A stretch of DNA of 64,000 nt from Halomonas dongshanensis (GCF_024790395.1 NZ_JAJISC010000007.1:62001-126000), one strand, 5' to 3'. Shown: positions 34,464-44,704, numbered from the stretch's first letter. Numbers and translations: made by a program. The notes: generated from the sequence alone by a model not told the origin.

Positions 34464-34931
34464 TTAGGCGCCGTAAAGCGCTTTGGGATCGATCATCGGC
34501 TCGCTGGTAACCGCAGCCTGCTCGGCGTCGAGCTGGATGTAGAAGCAACTGCGCCGACCGGTGTGACAGGCAGGACCTGTCTGATCGACCTTAATCAGCA
34601 CGGTATCGCCGTCGCAGTCCAGTGCGGCAGACTTGAGTCGCTGCTGCTGACCGGAGGTTTCGCCTTTGCGCCAAAGCTTCTGGCGCGAACGCGAGTAGTA
34701 GCAAACCTGCCCCGTTCTTAACGTCTCTTCCAGCGCTTCGCGGTTCATCCAGGCCATCATCAACACTTCGCCGCTATCGTGCTGCTGTGCAATGGCAGGA
34801 ATCAAGCCAGCTTCATTGAAAGCGGCTGCATCTAGCAGCGTGGCCGTTGCAGGAAGCGCTTCGCCGACCTCGGCCTTTTCCAGGGACTTGAACAGCGTAT
34901 TGGGCGCGGCATCATCGAAACGGGACATCAT
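34464..34931 (-). CDS. hisI: Phosphoribosyl-AMP cyclohydrolase HisI
   Basis: A 155-residue monofunctional HisI, catalysing the third step of histidine synthesis (opening of the adenine ring of phosphoribosyl-AMP). Zinc and magnesium motifs are visible: [47 protein letters not shown] and [13 protein letters not shown]. It has no HisE domain, and hisE is not adjacent. The N-terminal ~30 residues are longer than in the minimal enzyme. It lies between zur and yidD in one direction. Confidence 0.94.
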   Translation of the reverse strand: MMSRFDDAAPNTLFKSLEKAEVGEALPATATLLDAAAFNEAGLIPAIAQQHDSGEVLMMAWMNREALEETLRTGQVCYYSRSRQKLWRKGETSGQQQRLKSAALDCDGDTVLIKVDQTGPACHTGRRSCFYIQLDAEQAAVTSEPMIDPKALYGA

Positions 34932-34961
34932 CGACTCACTTGATCGGTTGGGGTATCGACA

Positions 34962-35402
34962 TTAGGCGGCTTGGCACTCTGCACATAGGCCTTGCAGCTC
35001 GATCGTTTGGCGCTGCACCTTGAAGCCTTGCTTATCGGCAAGCGCCGTCAGCTCGGCGGTGATCTTATCCAGGTGCAGTTCCTCTACGTAGCCACACTGA
35101 CGGCAGATCAGAAGCTGAAAACCATGGGTATGCTCAGGGCAGACGCAGGCCACGTAGGCGTTTTGTGACTCGATGCGATGAACCAGGCCCTGCTCGATCA
35201 AGAAATCCAGCGCACGGTAAACCGTGGGAGGCCGGGCAGCCGCGTGCTCGGTAGAGAGTTGATCAAGCAAATCGTAGGCTTTGAGACCGCCGTTACAGTT
35301 GGCAATCAGCTCCAGTACTCGCCGTCGGATTGGGGTAAAACGAACCCCACGGTTGAGGCACTGAGACTCCGCCTGTTGAAGCAGTGTATTGGCATTGGTC
35401 AT
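34962..35402 (-). CDS. zur: Zinc uptake regulator Zur (Fur family)
   Basis: A 146-residue Fur-family repressor that shuts off zinc uptake when zinc is bound. The winged helix covers RFTPIRRRVLELIANCNGGLKAYDLLDQL and PPTVYRALDFLIEQGLVHRIES. Structural-zinc cysteines are Cys100/Cys103 and Cys140/Cys143, the spacing of E. coli Zur. The regulatory site wording VACVCPEHTHGFQLLICRQC is Zur-like. ATG 35402 is used rather than 35444, which would add 14 residues. No znuABC is adjacent; it follows the ATP-grasp ligase gene by 38 bp. Confidence 0.9.
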   Translation of the reverse strand: MTNANTLLQQAESQCLNRGVRFTPIRRRVLELIANCNGGLKAYDLLDQLSTEHAAARPPTVYRALDFLIEQGLVHRIESQNAYVACVCPEHTHGFQLLICRQCGYVEELHLDKITAELTALADKQGFKVQRQTIELQGLCAECQAA

Positions 35403-35440
35403 GGGCGACTCGTCATTATCAAAAATACGCTCGAAAAATC

Positions 35441-36436
35441 TCAAGCGTGGGTCACTGTAGGCTCGTCACTGACCAGCTCGCTGCGCCGGGCAAAGTGTTT
35501 TTGGGCAAACGCTACACGCTGGGCAACGGGCACACCTTCGGGCTGCTGCTCGATCAAATCGAGGCGGCGGCGAAGTCCTTCGCCGTTGGTCATCTGGATG
35601 GCCAACCCCGGTCGTGCATTCAATTCTAGCAGCATCGGGCCATGATGGCGGTCGAGCACCATGTCGGTACCCAAATAGCCAAGACCGGTCATCTCATAAC
35701 AGCCCGCTGCCAAGTGCAACAGCGTATCCCACTGGGGGACGACGAGGCTTGCAAGATCGTGCCCGGTATCGGGATGGGTATAGCAGGGGCGATCGAACTG
35801 AACGCCGCGCAGCGCCGCTCCCGTTGCAATGTTGAGCCCCACGCCAACCGCACCCTGGTGCAGGTTGGCCTTGCCGTCCGAGGCCGCCGTCGATAGTCGC
35901 ATCATGGCCATGACCGGGTAGCCTTTGAATACGATGACCCGGATGTCCGGCACGCCTTCGTAGGTGAATGCCAGCAGGCTCTCTTCGAAGTTGATCAAGG
36001 TCTCCAGCATCGCCACGTCAGGCGCACCACCCAGGGAATAGAGCCCCGAGAGTATGTTGGAAACGTGGCGCTCGATATCCTCGATGCTCAGACGTGCACC
36101 GCTGGGCTTGATGAATTCATCGTCCTCGACGCGCTCGATGATCAAGATGCCTTTACCACCGCTGCCCTTGGCCGGCTTGATGGCAAAGCCGCCGTGGCCG
36201 TGTAGCATGTCGCCGATGTGCTTAACGCCAAACTGTGTCGAGACGGTGCCGATAAGCTGCGGCGACGTGATGCCGTACTTTTGGGCCAACAGCTTGGTCT
36301 TCAGCTTGTCATCGACGAGCGGATAGAGGTGACGCTTGTTGTAACGTCCGATATAGCGGATGTTACGCCGATTCATGCCGATGATGCCTTTGTCTCTCAG
36401 CTTGAACGGCGAGGTCCAATTCTTTAGCAGGCTCAT
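35441..36436 (-). CDS. ATP-grasp alpha-L-glutamate-ligase-like protein
   Basis: A 331-residue ATP-grasp enzyme of the 'RimK-related' group. The ATP-binding loops are visible as FAIKPAKGSGGKGILII and DIRVIVFKGYPVMAMMRL, and the metal site as MLLELNARPGLAIQ. Such enzymes join an amino acid or peptide to a carboxylate, but the substrate of this subgroup is not known to me. The gene overlaps the upstream transglutaminase-like gene by 4 bp (ATGA). With the retropepsin-like lipoprotein it forms a three-gene unit conserved in pseudomonads and related bacteria. Confidence 0.85.
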   Translation of the reverse strand: MSLLKNWTSPFKLRDKGIIGMNRRNIRYIGRYNKRHLYPLVDDKLKTKLLAQKYGITSPQLIGTVSTQFGVKHIGDMLHGHGGFAIKPAKGSGGKGILIIERVEDDEFIKPSGARLSIEDIERHVSNILSGLYSLGGAPDVAMLETLINFEESLLAFTYEGVPDIRVIVFKGYPVMAMMRLSTAASDGKANLHQGAVGVGLNIATGAALRGVQFDRPCYTHPDTGHDLASLVVPQWDTLLHLAAGCYEMTGLGYLGTDMVLDRHHGPMLLELNARPGLAIQMTNGEGLRRRLDLIEQQPEGVPVAQRVAFAQKHFARRSELVSDEPTVTHA

Positions 36437-37953
36437 CGGGTCTGCTCATCCTCGGTGATCGGTTTGAAGCGACGCAGCTCCAATAGCCGGTACCCCGTGT
36501 AGTTGCCTAGCAAGAGAATCAACGCCATCAAGATCAGCTGTACGCCCAAGAAGTTGAAGGTAATGTGGCGCACCAGGGAGTTATTCATTGCCAAGAAGGC
36601 GATCACCGCGGTCAAAAGGCTACCGCCGCCTTGGATCAACACCTGTTTTGGCCCTTCTTCCTCCCACAGAATCGACATGCGTTCGATGGTCCACGAGAGA
36701 ATGATCATGGGGAAGAAGGTGATGGTAAGCCCGGCGTTGAGCCCCATGCGGTAAGCGAGTACCGAGAAGATCGAGATAATCGCGATTACCGTAATGATCA
36801 CCGCCGAGACCCTGGCCACCAAGAGTAGATTCAAGTGCGAGAGATAACTTCGGATCACGAGCCCCACCGCCACGACCAACAAGAAGCCGATCAGGCCGGT
36901 GAGCAGGCTGGTTTGGATGAACGCCAAGGCGATCAGCACGGGCATGAAGGTACCCGAGGTCTTGATGCCGACGAGCACGCGCAAAAAGACCACGACCAGT
37001 GCGCCGATGGGAATCAGCAAGATGGTTTGGAACAGCGCCTGCTCTTCAAGTGGCAAGCTGTGGATCGAGAAGTTGAGCAAGGTATCGTCGGAGTGATGGT
37101 TACGTACTGCCGCCGACGCTGGCTGATGATGCGTCATCATCGAGAAGCTAACGCGTGAGTTGGTACCGCCTTGCACTTCGAGTACGGCGCGACCGCCCAT
37201 TTCCCACAGTAACAGATTTTCGGGACGGCCTTGCTCGCCGGTGACAGGATTGAAGATCGACCAGGTTTCGGCCGTTTCGTCGAATACCTGAATCCAGGTG
37301 GTCAAAGGTTGGCGACGGCGGCCATCTTCGAGCAGCAAGCCGCTTACTTCACGCGCCTGAACGTCGGCTTGGTTAAGTAGACGCACGATCAGCGCCGAAG
37401 GCGCTTCTTGAGTCAGCAGCAGGCGCGCATTTTCACCCTGGGCCTCGCCGTTGATGTCGCGGATCAGCTCGCGGGCAAAGGTCATGTTGTTGGCGCTACG
37501 CGCCCAAGCACGCTCGATCAGCTGTGTCGCCGCCGTATCGTAGGGGCGCTCCCAAGGCGAAGACGTTAGCTGCGGCGGCGCTTGAATGGGCGCGCGCGCT
37601 TCGGGCGACACCAGCATTTGTACCGAATAGTAGAGCTGCTGGTTGCCAGCGGCGTTACGGATCGTCCACTGGGCGCGACGGCCGCGCTCATCGCCTTGAT
37701 AGGCCAGTCCGTAGCCCGATGAGGCGGTATTTTCGGTCAATACGCGGTAGCCGGTCTGATGCGTCGGCAGGGCCAAGTTGACCTCGACGGGACCACCTTG
37801 CGCATTGAAGTTGATGACGGCTTCGACTTCCCACACTTGGCGCTGCTCGCCAGGCAGCCAAGGAATTTCGAATTGGATGTGGCGGTGAACGCTGGCGGCA
37901 ATGCCGGCCACCAGCAGAAGGCCAACGATCAAATAAAAGGGCAAGCGTGACAT
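36433..37953 (-). CDS. Inactive transglutaminase / 7TM membrane protein
   Basis: A 506-residue inner-membrane protein. An N-terminal helix (residues about 5-22) is followed by a periplasmic domain of about 280 residues resembling a transglutaminase fold that lacks an evident Cys-His-Asp triad. About seven membrane helices follow (from QTILLIPIGALVVVFLRVLVG to FLGVQLILMALILLLGNYTG). The fusion matches 'inactive transglutaminase / 7TM_transglut' families. It may bind rather than cleave a peptide ligand and act as a receptor or transporter for the operon's product; this is inference. Confidence 0.8.
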   Translation of the reverse strand: MSRLPFYLIVGLLLVAGIAASVHRHIQFEIPWLPGEQRQVWEVEAVINFNAQGGPVEVNLALPTHQTGYRVLTENTASSGYGLAYQGDERGRRAQWTIRNAAGNQQLYYSVQMLVSPEARAPIQAPPQLTSSPWERPYDTAATQLIERAWARSANNMTFARELIRDINGEAQGENARLLLTQEAPSALIVRLLNQADVQAREVSGLLLEDGRRRQPLTTWIQVFDETAETWSIFNPVTGEQGRPENLLLWEMGGRAVLEVQGGTNSRVSFSMMTHHQPASAAVRNHHSDDTLLNFSIHSLPLEEQALFQTILLIPIGALVVVFLRVLVGIKTSGTFMPVLIALAFIQTSLLTGLIGFLLVVAVGLVIRSYLSHLNLLLVARVSAVIITVIAIISIFSVLAYRMGLNAGLTITFFPMIILSWTIERMSILWEEEGPKQVLIQGGGSLLTAVIAFLAMNNSLVRHITFNFLGVQLILMALILLLGNYTGYRLLELRRFKPITEDEQTR

Positions 37954-37995
37954 GGTGCGTCCTTTCCAGATAAAGCAGTGAGCAGGGGAGAGGGA

Positions 37996-38832
37996 TTACT
38001 CTTCGCTATCGTCTTGATCGGCTGCTTCATCTTCAGCCGCCTGATCGGCGGGTTCTCCACCGGGAAATTCCGGGCGCTCGTGAAGGTAGGTTTCGGCGAC
38101 GTCGATGAGGGCAATATCCATCATGAAGCGTCGTCCCAGCAGTACGGGATAATCCAGATGCGAGCGGTCGTTCAGAGTGAACTCGACGTTCTCGCGAATC
38201 GGCCCCAAAGTCATCAGCAAAGAGACCACTGGGCGCGTCTCTTCACCCGATGCCTGAACGATACGTACGCGACGTTCGACAGGCGCTTCGATCCACTCAT
38301 CGCGCAAATGTTCCACGACCACGTCATCGTCATTCAAGGCAAGCTTGAAGCGCACCCAGTTCTCACCGTCTCGCTCGAAGCGCGTCACATCGGTGGCCGA
38401 AAGCGACGACGTGTTAGCGCCAGAATCGACACGGGCTTTTAGGTAAGTGCCTATGCCGGGAAAACCGACCCATTCGCTACGACCGACCAGCGTCTTGTTT
38501 TCGAGCGTATCATCCACTTCACACTCTTCGCGAATGATGACGGGCTCTTCGCCACGCGCTTCGAGCTCACGCACGTCGGCCTGAAGCCCACGCAGCAGAC
38601 TGCCAACTTCACGCACATCGGCCGTCATGGCTAGTTGCTGATCGAATTGACGCTGCTGCATGGCGGCACTTTGCTGGCACTGCTGGCCAAGTTGGCTTTC
38701 AAGCTCAAGAATGCGGGCATTGAAGGAGGCTTCGCTAAGCGGCGGTGGCGTCGGCTCTTCCGGCTGAGTGACAGCGCACCCGGCAAGCAACAGAGAAAAA
38801 CCAGCCGAGAGCCACAAAACACCTGGGCGCAT
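37996..38832 (-). CDS. Retropepsin-like aspartic protease lipoprotein (PF05618-type)
   Basis: A 278-residue lipoprotein. The signal peptide ends in LLAGC, followed by a Pro-rich spacer and a helical coiled-coil-like part (about 35-100). The C-terminal domain matches the 'ATP-dependent zinc protease'/RimB-like family, now seen as retropepsin-like. The active-site Asp lies in ARVDSGANTSSL, a D-S-G-A motif equal to the D-T/S-G of retropepsins. LGRRFMMDIALIDV is the second conserved segment. The tail is very acidic. ATG 38832 is used, though 38844 is possible. It leads the three-gene unit with 42 bp to the next gene. Confidence 0.82.
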   Translation of the reverse strand: MRPGVLWLSAGFSLLLAGCAVTQPEEPTPPPLSEASFNARILELESQLGQQCQQSAAMQQRQFDQQLAMTADVREVGSLLRGLQADVRELEARGEEPVIIREECEVDDTLENKTLVGRSEWVGFPGIGTYLKARVDSGANTSSLSATDVTRFERDGENWVRFKLALNDDDVVVEHLRDEWIEAPVERRVRIVQASGEETRPVVSLLMTLGPIRENVEFTLNDRSHLDYPVLLGRRFMMDIALIDVAETYLHERPEFPGGEPADQAAEDEAADQDDSEE

Positions 38833-38994
38833 AATCAAGCACATCCTTAAACAATGAGAGCCAGAATGATATGAAGAAGGGCGTACGCTTGTCCAACGCC
38901 ACGGGCAGAATTCAGTGAAAATATAGGCACCAGACGAGCAAGATGAGGATGAGAGATAGCATCAGGGAATAATATCTAACCATACTACATTTAA

Positions 38995-39010
38995 CATAAT
39001 ATATATTATG
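38995..39010. promoter_or_regulatory. 16-bp AT palindrome upstream of the protease-ligase operon
   Basis: CATAATATATATTATG is a perfect palindrome in an AT-rich stretch between the ectC terminator and the retropepsin-like gene (163 bases upstream of its start). It could bind a dimeric regulator. No promoter could be fixed. The remainder of 38833-39027 holds no gene. Confidence 0.4.
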
Positions 39011-39027
39011 CGAACGTAAGGCATACG

Positions 39028-39054
39028 GAAAAACCCCGCCGAGATTGGCGGGGT
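39028..39054 (-). terminator. Terminator of the ectABC operon
   Basis: The stem ACCCCGCC / GGCGGGGT with loop GAGATT on the plus strand. Read on the minus strand it is followed by TTTTTCC, 50 bases past the ectC stop. Confidence 0.88.
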
Positions 39055-39103
39055 TACATAGCTCAATCAGCGAAGCTCATCAGGCGTCAGGCGCCAAAGA
39101 TGC

Positions 39104-39496
39104 TTACTCCGCAGGTGCGTAGGAGCCATCTTCACGGTGAACTTCCTTACCGGTCAGCGGCGGCGTGAAGACACAGGCAACGGTCATGCCCTTTTCTTTA
39201 CCGCGCAGCAGGTGCTCATCGTGCTGGTCGAGCAAGTAGATGTCGCCTGCTTTGATCGGCCAGATTTTACCATCGGCAAGGGTTTCGACTTCGCCTTCAC
39301 CTTCATAGCAGAACACAGCTTCATAGTGATGCTTGTACTGGATATGGGTTTCCGTACCCGGAAAGATGCGAGTGATATGGAACGAGAAGCCTGCGTTATC
39401 TTCTGCGAGCACCAAACGGGTGCTATCCCAGTTGCCGTTTTCCGCTGTTACCAAACGGTCTGTTTTACGCGCTTCGTCGAGATTCCGTACGATCAT
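39104..39496 (-). CDS. ectC: L-ectoine synthase EctC
   Basis: A 130-residue cupin enzyme that cyclises N-gamma-acetyl-2,4-diaminobutyrate to ectoine. Typical residues are [12 protein letters not shown] at the start, [21 protein letters not shown] and [20 protein letters not shown], which carry the metal-binding cupin positions. [20 protein letters not shown] completes the barrel. ATG 39496 is chosen because AAGGAG lies 8 bases upstream; the open frame before it is not homologous. The 101-bp gap after ectB shows no sigma-54 promoter, unlike the one reported before ectC of H. elongata. Confidence 0.97.
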   Translation of the reverse strand: MIVRNLDEARKTDRLVTAENGNWDSTRLVLAEDNAGFSFHITRIFPGTETHIQYKHHYEAVFCYEGEGEVETLADGKIWPIKAGDIYLLDQHDEHLLRGKEKGMTVACVFTPPLTGKEVHREDGSYAPAE

Positions 39497-39597
39497 ATCA
39501 CGTGCTCCTTGTAAAGCGGCCGGGGTCCGGCCACGTGTAGTTAAAAGGAAATATACTGGCGTCAAAAAAGCTCAGATGACCCGCTAAATGGCCTGCA

Positions 39598-40938
<1,341 letters not shown>

Positions 40939-41517
40939 CTAGAGACGGTCGGTCTGAAAAGGACCGATACGCACCAGGTTTTCGGGGTCGTGTTCACCGC
41001 CTAGCTGATCGGTTGAGAAGTACTCACGGCTGTTTAAAGGGGCCTGCCAGCGGTGGGCAAGGCGCCTAAACAACCCCCAAGAGGCTCGGTTGTCAGGCGT
41101 AATAGTGGTTTCGAGATGATGCACGCCATCGAGTTCCGGGCGCGACATGATCGCCTCGACCAGGCGCCGGGCAAGCCCGGTACCGCGCGCCTTCTCACCG
41201 ACGGCCACCTGCCAGAGAAAATAGGTGTCTGGGGCGTTGTCTTTGACGTAGCCGGAAACGAAACCAACGATTTCGCCCTCTTCATTGGTAGCGACGGCGC
41301 AGGTATCGCGAAACTGAGTGGCCAGTAGCAGATAGGCATAGGCCGAATTGACGTCGAGCGGTGGGCACGCCTTGACCAGCTCATAGATACCCCAACCGTC
41401 ATCGGCCGTGGGCTTACGAATGTAGAGCGGTGTCTCGATATGACCAATGACGGCATCGGCCACGGTCGGTCGAGCAAGCTCGGCTGAGGGAGTAAAAGGT
41501 TGTATCGGAGTGATCAT
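40939..41517 (-). CDS. ectA: L-2,4-diaminobutyrate N-gamma-acetyltransferase EctA
   Basis: A 192-residue GNAT enzyme acetylating 2,4-diaminobutyrate with acetyl-CoA. The substrate loop CPPLDVNSAYAYLLLATQF and the acetyl-CoA loop VAVGEKARGTGLARRLV are present, as is the C-terminal DQLGGEHDPENLVRIGPFQTD. The whole protein reads like Halomonas EctA, with the same 192-residue length. It is the first gene of ectABC. No ectR, ask or ectD is adjacent. A clear sigma-70 promoter lies just upstream. Confidence 0.98.
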   Translation of the reverse strand: MITPIQPFTPSAELARPTVADAVIGHIETPLYIRKPTADDGWGIYELVKACPPLDVNSAYAYLLLATQFRDTCAVATNEEGEIVGFVSGYVKDNAPDTYFLWQVAVGEKARGTGLARRLVEAIMSRPELDGVHHLETTITPDNRASWGLFRRLAHRWQAPLNSREYFSTDQLGGEHDPENLVRIGPFQTDRL

Positions 41518-41549
41518 GGTTATGCTTCGCTGTAGCGAATTTTGAGGTC

Positions 41550-41578
41550 ATTATAACAGTATCTTATGAGCAAGACAA
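41550..41578 (-). promoter_or_regulatory. Sigma-70 promoter of ectABC
   Basis: On the minus strand TTGTCT (41578-41573) and TATAAT (41555-41550) are separated by exactly 17 bases. The -10 ends 32 bases before the ectA start codon. Upstream DNA (41590-41640) is AT-rich and may hold further salt-responsive elements. Confidence 0.82.
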
Positions 41579-41708
41579 AATCGGCGTTATTCATCGCACC
41601 ATTATCCATAAAATATAGTTATAAATTATGCCGTGGGGGCCGCCCTACACGGCCTCAGGCAGCTTTGAGTCTAGACGAGCCACACGGAAATGCATGATCG
41701 ACCGGCAA

Positions 41709-41731
41709 CAAAAAGCGAGCCGAAGCTCGCT
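41709..41731 (-). terminator. Terminator after gor
   Basis: The stem AGCGAGC / GCTCGCT with loop CGAA. On the minus strand it is followed by TTTTTGTTG, 43 bases past the gor stop. Confidence 0.8.
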
Positions 41732-41773
41732 CAACGTCGAGCGCCACGCTGAGCGGCGCTCAAGGGGTAGTTC

Positions 41774-43156
41774 TTAGTAGCGCGAAGGCGTTCGCAGGGT
41801 GACAAACTCCTCAGCGCCGGTCGGGTGAATACCAATCGTGCGATCAAAATCCTTCTTGGTTAGGCGCGCGCGTACGGCGATGGCAATGCCTTGAATCACT
41901 TCGCCCGCCTCGTCACCCACCATATGCGCGCCGAGCACGACATCGGTGGCATCGTCTACCACGAGTTTCATCAGGGTGCGCTCTTCGCTGCCCGAGAGCG
42001 TATGCTTCATGGCACGAAAATCGGTGCGGTAAACGCGAATCTTGCCGTATTGCTCACGCGCGGCCTCTTCGCTGAGGCCAACGGTGCCGATATTGGGTTG
42101 GCAGAAAACCGCAGTCGGTATCGTGGTGTAATCGATGGGTTCTGCGCTCACCTCTTTGGTGTGCAAATCGACCAAACGCATGGCTTCGGCGATCGCGAGC
42201 GGCGTAAGCTCGGGGCCATCGGTGAGATCGCCCAATGCCAATACCGACGGCACTGCCGTCTCGAAGCGGTCGTTAACGGCGATCTTGCCGCCCTTATCCA
42301 GCTCGATGCCCAATGCATCGAGGCCAAGCCCCTTAACGTTGGCGACGCGCCCCGTCGCTGAGAGTACGACGTCGACGGTCAAGGTCTCACCGTTGGTCAA
42401 GGTAACGCGATAGGCCTCTCCCTCGGGTTCGATACGCTCGATGTTAGCCTCGAAATGTATATTCACGCCCTTACGCTGCATTTCGTCGCGGGTGAATGCA
42501 CGCACCTCATCGTCGAAGTGCTTGAGAAATAGCTCACCGCGATAGACTAAATGGGTCTCACTGCCCAAGCCATTGAAGATGCTGGCGAATTCGACGGCGA
42601 TATAGCCGCCGCCAAGAACTAGGAAGCGCTCGGGAAAGCGTGGCAAATCGAACACCTGGTTGGAATCGACGGCATGCTCGCAGCCAGGGAAATCGGGCTT
42701 CCAGGGCCAGCCACCGGTCGCCAAGAGGATCTTTTTAGCGGTAACGCGCTGCTCGCCTTGGTCACTGGTCAAAAGTACCGTGTGCGGGTCGACCAAGCGC
42801 GCATGGGCGTTGTAGAGCGTTGCGCCTGAGTTATCCAGCAGGCGCTGATAGATGCCGTTGAGACGTTTGATTTCACTCGTTTTGTTGTCACGCAGCGTGG
42901 CCCAGTCGAACGTCGGTGCTGCGGGCAACTGCCAGCCAAAACCAACGGCGTTATCGAAGCTATCGTGAAAGTGCGCGGCATAGGCGTAAAGCTTTTTGGG
43001 CACGCAGCCGACGTTGACACAGGTGCCTCCCAGATAGCGCTTTTCGGCGATGCCTACACGTGCGCCTTCGGCTGCGGCCATGCGCGCGGCGCGCACGCCG
43101 CCCGAGCCCGCACCGATGACAAAAAGGTCGTATTGATAGGCGGATTCACCGGCCAT
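41774..43156 (-). CDS. gor: Glutathione-disulfide reductase
   Basis: A 460-residue FAD/NADPH enzyme that keeps glutathione reduced. The FAD motif GAGSGG is at residues 15-20, and the redox-active disulfide is Cys46-Cys51 in GGTCVNVGCVPKK. The NADPH domain begins at VLGGGYIAVEFA, with the arginine-bearing loop after it. The catalytic histidine of the partner subunit is in GIHPTGAEEFVTL. ATG 43156 is used because AGGAG lies 6 bases upstream. It is monocistronic with its own terminator. Confidence 0.94.
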   Translation of the reverse strand: MAGESAYQYDLFVIGAGSGGVRAARMAAAEGARVGIAEKRYLGGTCVNVGCVPKKLYAYAAHFHDSFDNAVGFGWQLPAAPTFDWATLRDNKTSEIKRLNGIYQRLLDNSGATLYNAHARLVDPHTVLLTSDQGEQRVTAKKILLATGGWPWKPDFPGCEHAVDSNQVFDLPRFPERFLVLGGGYIAVEFASIFNGLGSETHLVYRGELFLKHFDDEVRAFTRDEMQRKGVNIHFEANIERIEPEGEAYRVTLTNGETLTVDVVLSATGRVANVKGLGLDALGIELDKGGKIAVNDRFETAVPSVLALGDLTDGPELTPLAIAEAMRLVDLHTKEVSAEPIDYTTIPTAVFCQPNIGTVGLSEEAAREQYGKIRVYRTDFRAMKHTLSGSEERTLMKLVVDDATDVVLGAHMVGDEAGEVIQGIAIAVRARLTKKDFDRTIGIHPTGAEEFVTLRTPSRY

Positions 43157-43205
43157 GTCATGCTCCTGAACGAAAGTAGAAAAACAAAAAAGCAAACGCC
43201 AAACG

Positions 43206-43274
43206 TTGACCTAATGTAAACGGAGAGTTAAAACCACATCGCCCCGTGACCGTTGCCGCTTCGACAAGGCAACG
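43206..43274 (+). promoter_or_regulatory. Promoter and leader hairpin of can
   Basis: TTGACC (43206-43211) and TAAAAC (43229-43234) are 17 bases apart. A 7-bp hairpin, CGTTGCC / GGCAACG (43251-43274), lies in the predicted leader before the can ribosome-binding site (GGAG). The function of the hairpin is unknown. Confidence 0.45.
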
Positions 43275-43307
43275 ACCTCCCCTGACGACACAGCTGATGG
43301 AGTTACC

Positions 43308-43946
43308 ATGATAGAGACCCTACTCGAGAACAATCGTGCCTGGGCCGAGCGTATCAACGAGGAAGATCCGGAGTTCTTCAAACGCCTTTCCGAGCAGCAG
43401 AACCCCGACTATCTGTGGATCGGCTGCTCCGATAGCCGTGTTCCCGCCAACCAGATCATCAATCTGCCCCCCGGGGAAGTCTTCGTTCACCGTAACGTCG
43501 CCAATCTGCTGCACCACACCGATATGAACGCCCTCTCGGTCGTACAGTACGCCGTCGACGTACTCAAGGTTCGGCATATCATGATCGTTGGTCACTACGG
43601 CTGTGGCGGTATCCGCGCGGCGGTGACCGGCGGTGAGTGTGGCGTCGTCGATTACTGGCTGCACTCGGTACGCGAGCTCTATAACCGCTACCGCGATTCG
43701 CTCGAGCACCTGCCGCTGGACGAGCAGATCGACCGTATGTGTGAGCTCAACGCCAAGGCTCAGGTCAATAGCCTCTGCCGCACCAAGATTTTGCAGCGCG
43801 CCTGGCAGCGTGGCCAAGACATCGCGGTTCATGGCTGGGTCTACGGCTTGAGCGATGGCCGCGTCAAAGACCTCAACTGCACCGTCAAAGGCCTAAGCCA
43901 AGTCGAAACGCTGTATCGCATCGATCGTGTTCAGCCAAACGACTAG
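43308..43946 (+). CDS. can: Beta-class carbonic anhydrase Can
   Basis: A 212-residue zinc enzyme interconverting CO2 and bicarbonate, needed for carboxylation reactions at air-level CO2. Zinc ligands are Cys40 (GCSDSR), Asp42, His96 and Cys99 (GHYGCGG); Asp42-Arg44 form the type II dyad. Length and spacing correspond to E. coli Can. It is monocistronic, followed by short tandem repeats and a strong terminator. Confidence 0.96.
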   Translation: MIETLLENNRAWAERINEEDPEFFKRLSEQQNPDYLWIGCSDSRVPANQIINLPPGEVFVHRNVANLLHHTDMNALSVVQYAVDVLKVRHIMIVGHYGCGGIRAAVTGGECGVVDYWLHSVRELYNRYRDSLEHLPLDEQIDRMCELNAKAQVNSLCRTKILQRAWQRGQDIAVHGWVYGLSDGRVKDLNCTVKGLSQVETLYRIDRVQPND

Positions 43947-43960
43947 TACCTAGCGCCCAA

Positions 43961-43997
43961 TACTAAGTAGCTAGTACCAAGCAGCTAGTATTAAGTA
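43961..43997. repeat. Imperfect 14-bp tandem repeat
   Basis: TACTAAGTAGCTAG is followed directly by TACCAAGCAGCTAG and a partial third copy TATTAAGTA. It lies between the can stop codon and its terminator. It looks like slippage-derived non-coding repeat and probably has no function. Confidence 0.7.
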
Positions 43998-44010
43998 TCA
44001 AAGCGCAAAT

Positions 44011-44043
44011 AGGGCCAGACGCCCATACACGGCGTCTGGCCCT
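44011..44043. terminator. Strong bidirectional terminator between can and msrA
   Basis: A 13-bp perfect stem, AGGGCCAGACGCC / GGCGTCTGGCCCT, with loop CATACAC, between convergent genes. Confidence 0.85.
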
Positions 44044-44056
44044 TTGGGGTAAGTGC

Positions 44057-44695
44057 TTATCGCCAGCTAATGGGACAGCTCACCCCAGTGCCCTTCAAAC
44101 CGCAGTAGCCGTTAGGGTTCTTGTCTAGATACTGCTGATGGTAGTCTTCGGCGTAATAGAAACGCTCCAACGGTATGATTTCCGTGGTAATGGATCCCTT
44201 TCCTGCCTCGCTTAACTCTTTTTGAAAGCGTTCAGCGCTTTGCTTGGCGGCCTCGAGCTGTTCGGGTGTCGTGGTATAGATGGCCGAGCGGTACTGCGTA
44301 CCGATATCGTTACCCTGACGGTCGCCCTGGGTTGGGTCGTGCTCTTCCCAAAACGTTTTAAGCAGCGTATCTACCGAAATCGCCTTAGGGTCGAAAATCA
44401 CCCGCACTACTTCGGTGTGGCCCGTACGCCCGGTGCAAGTCTCTTCGTACGTCGGGTTGGGCGTCACGCCGCCTGCATAGCCTGCGGCAGTGACATAGAC
44501 ACCGGGCAACTGCCATAAAAGCCGCTCCACACCCCAGAAACAGCCCATGCCCAGCACGATCTCCTCCATACCGTCTGGATAAGGCGGCTTGAGCGGGTGA
44601 CCATTTACGGCGTGAACTTCACTGGTGGCGATTGGCGTTTCCCGCCCGGGAAGCGCGTTATCAGGGGTCACTGAATGTTGCGTTGACGTATTCAT
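44057..44695 (-). CDS. msrA: Peptide methionine-(S)-S-oxide reductase MsrA
   Basis: A 212-residue repair enzyme reducing the S-epimer of methionine sulfoxide in the cytoplasm. The nucleophile is Cys52 in GMGCFWGVE; resolving cysteines are near the C-terminus in [12 protein letters not shown]. Signature [26 protein letters not shown] is present in full order. Its ATG lies 9 bp from the tamB stop, so it may be transcribed with tamAB. Confidence 0.96.
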   Translation of the reverse strand: MNTSTQHSVTPDNALPGRETPIATSEVHAVNGHPLKPPYPDGMEEIVLGMGCFWGVERLLWQLPGVYVTAAGYAGGVTPNPTYEETCTGRTGHTEVVRVIFDPKAISVDTLLKTFWEEHDPTQGDRQGNDIGTQYRSAIYTTTPEQLEAAKQSAERFQKELSEAGKGSITTEIIPLERFYYAEDYHQQYLDKNPNGYCGLKGTGVSCPISWR

Positions 44696-44704
44696 GGCTC
44701 TTTC

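Noticed and set aside
39497..39597. Possible sigma-54 promoter before ectC
   Set aside because: Searched for TGGCAC-N5-TTGC on the minus strand between ectB and ectC; no acceptable match.
43961..43997. Tandem 14-bp units after can as a CRISPR or iteron array
   Set aside because: Only two to three imperfect, directly abutting copies without spacers, located between a stop codon and a terminator.
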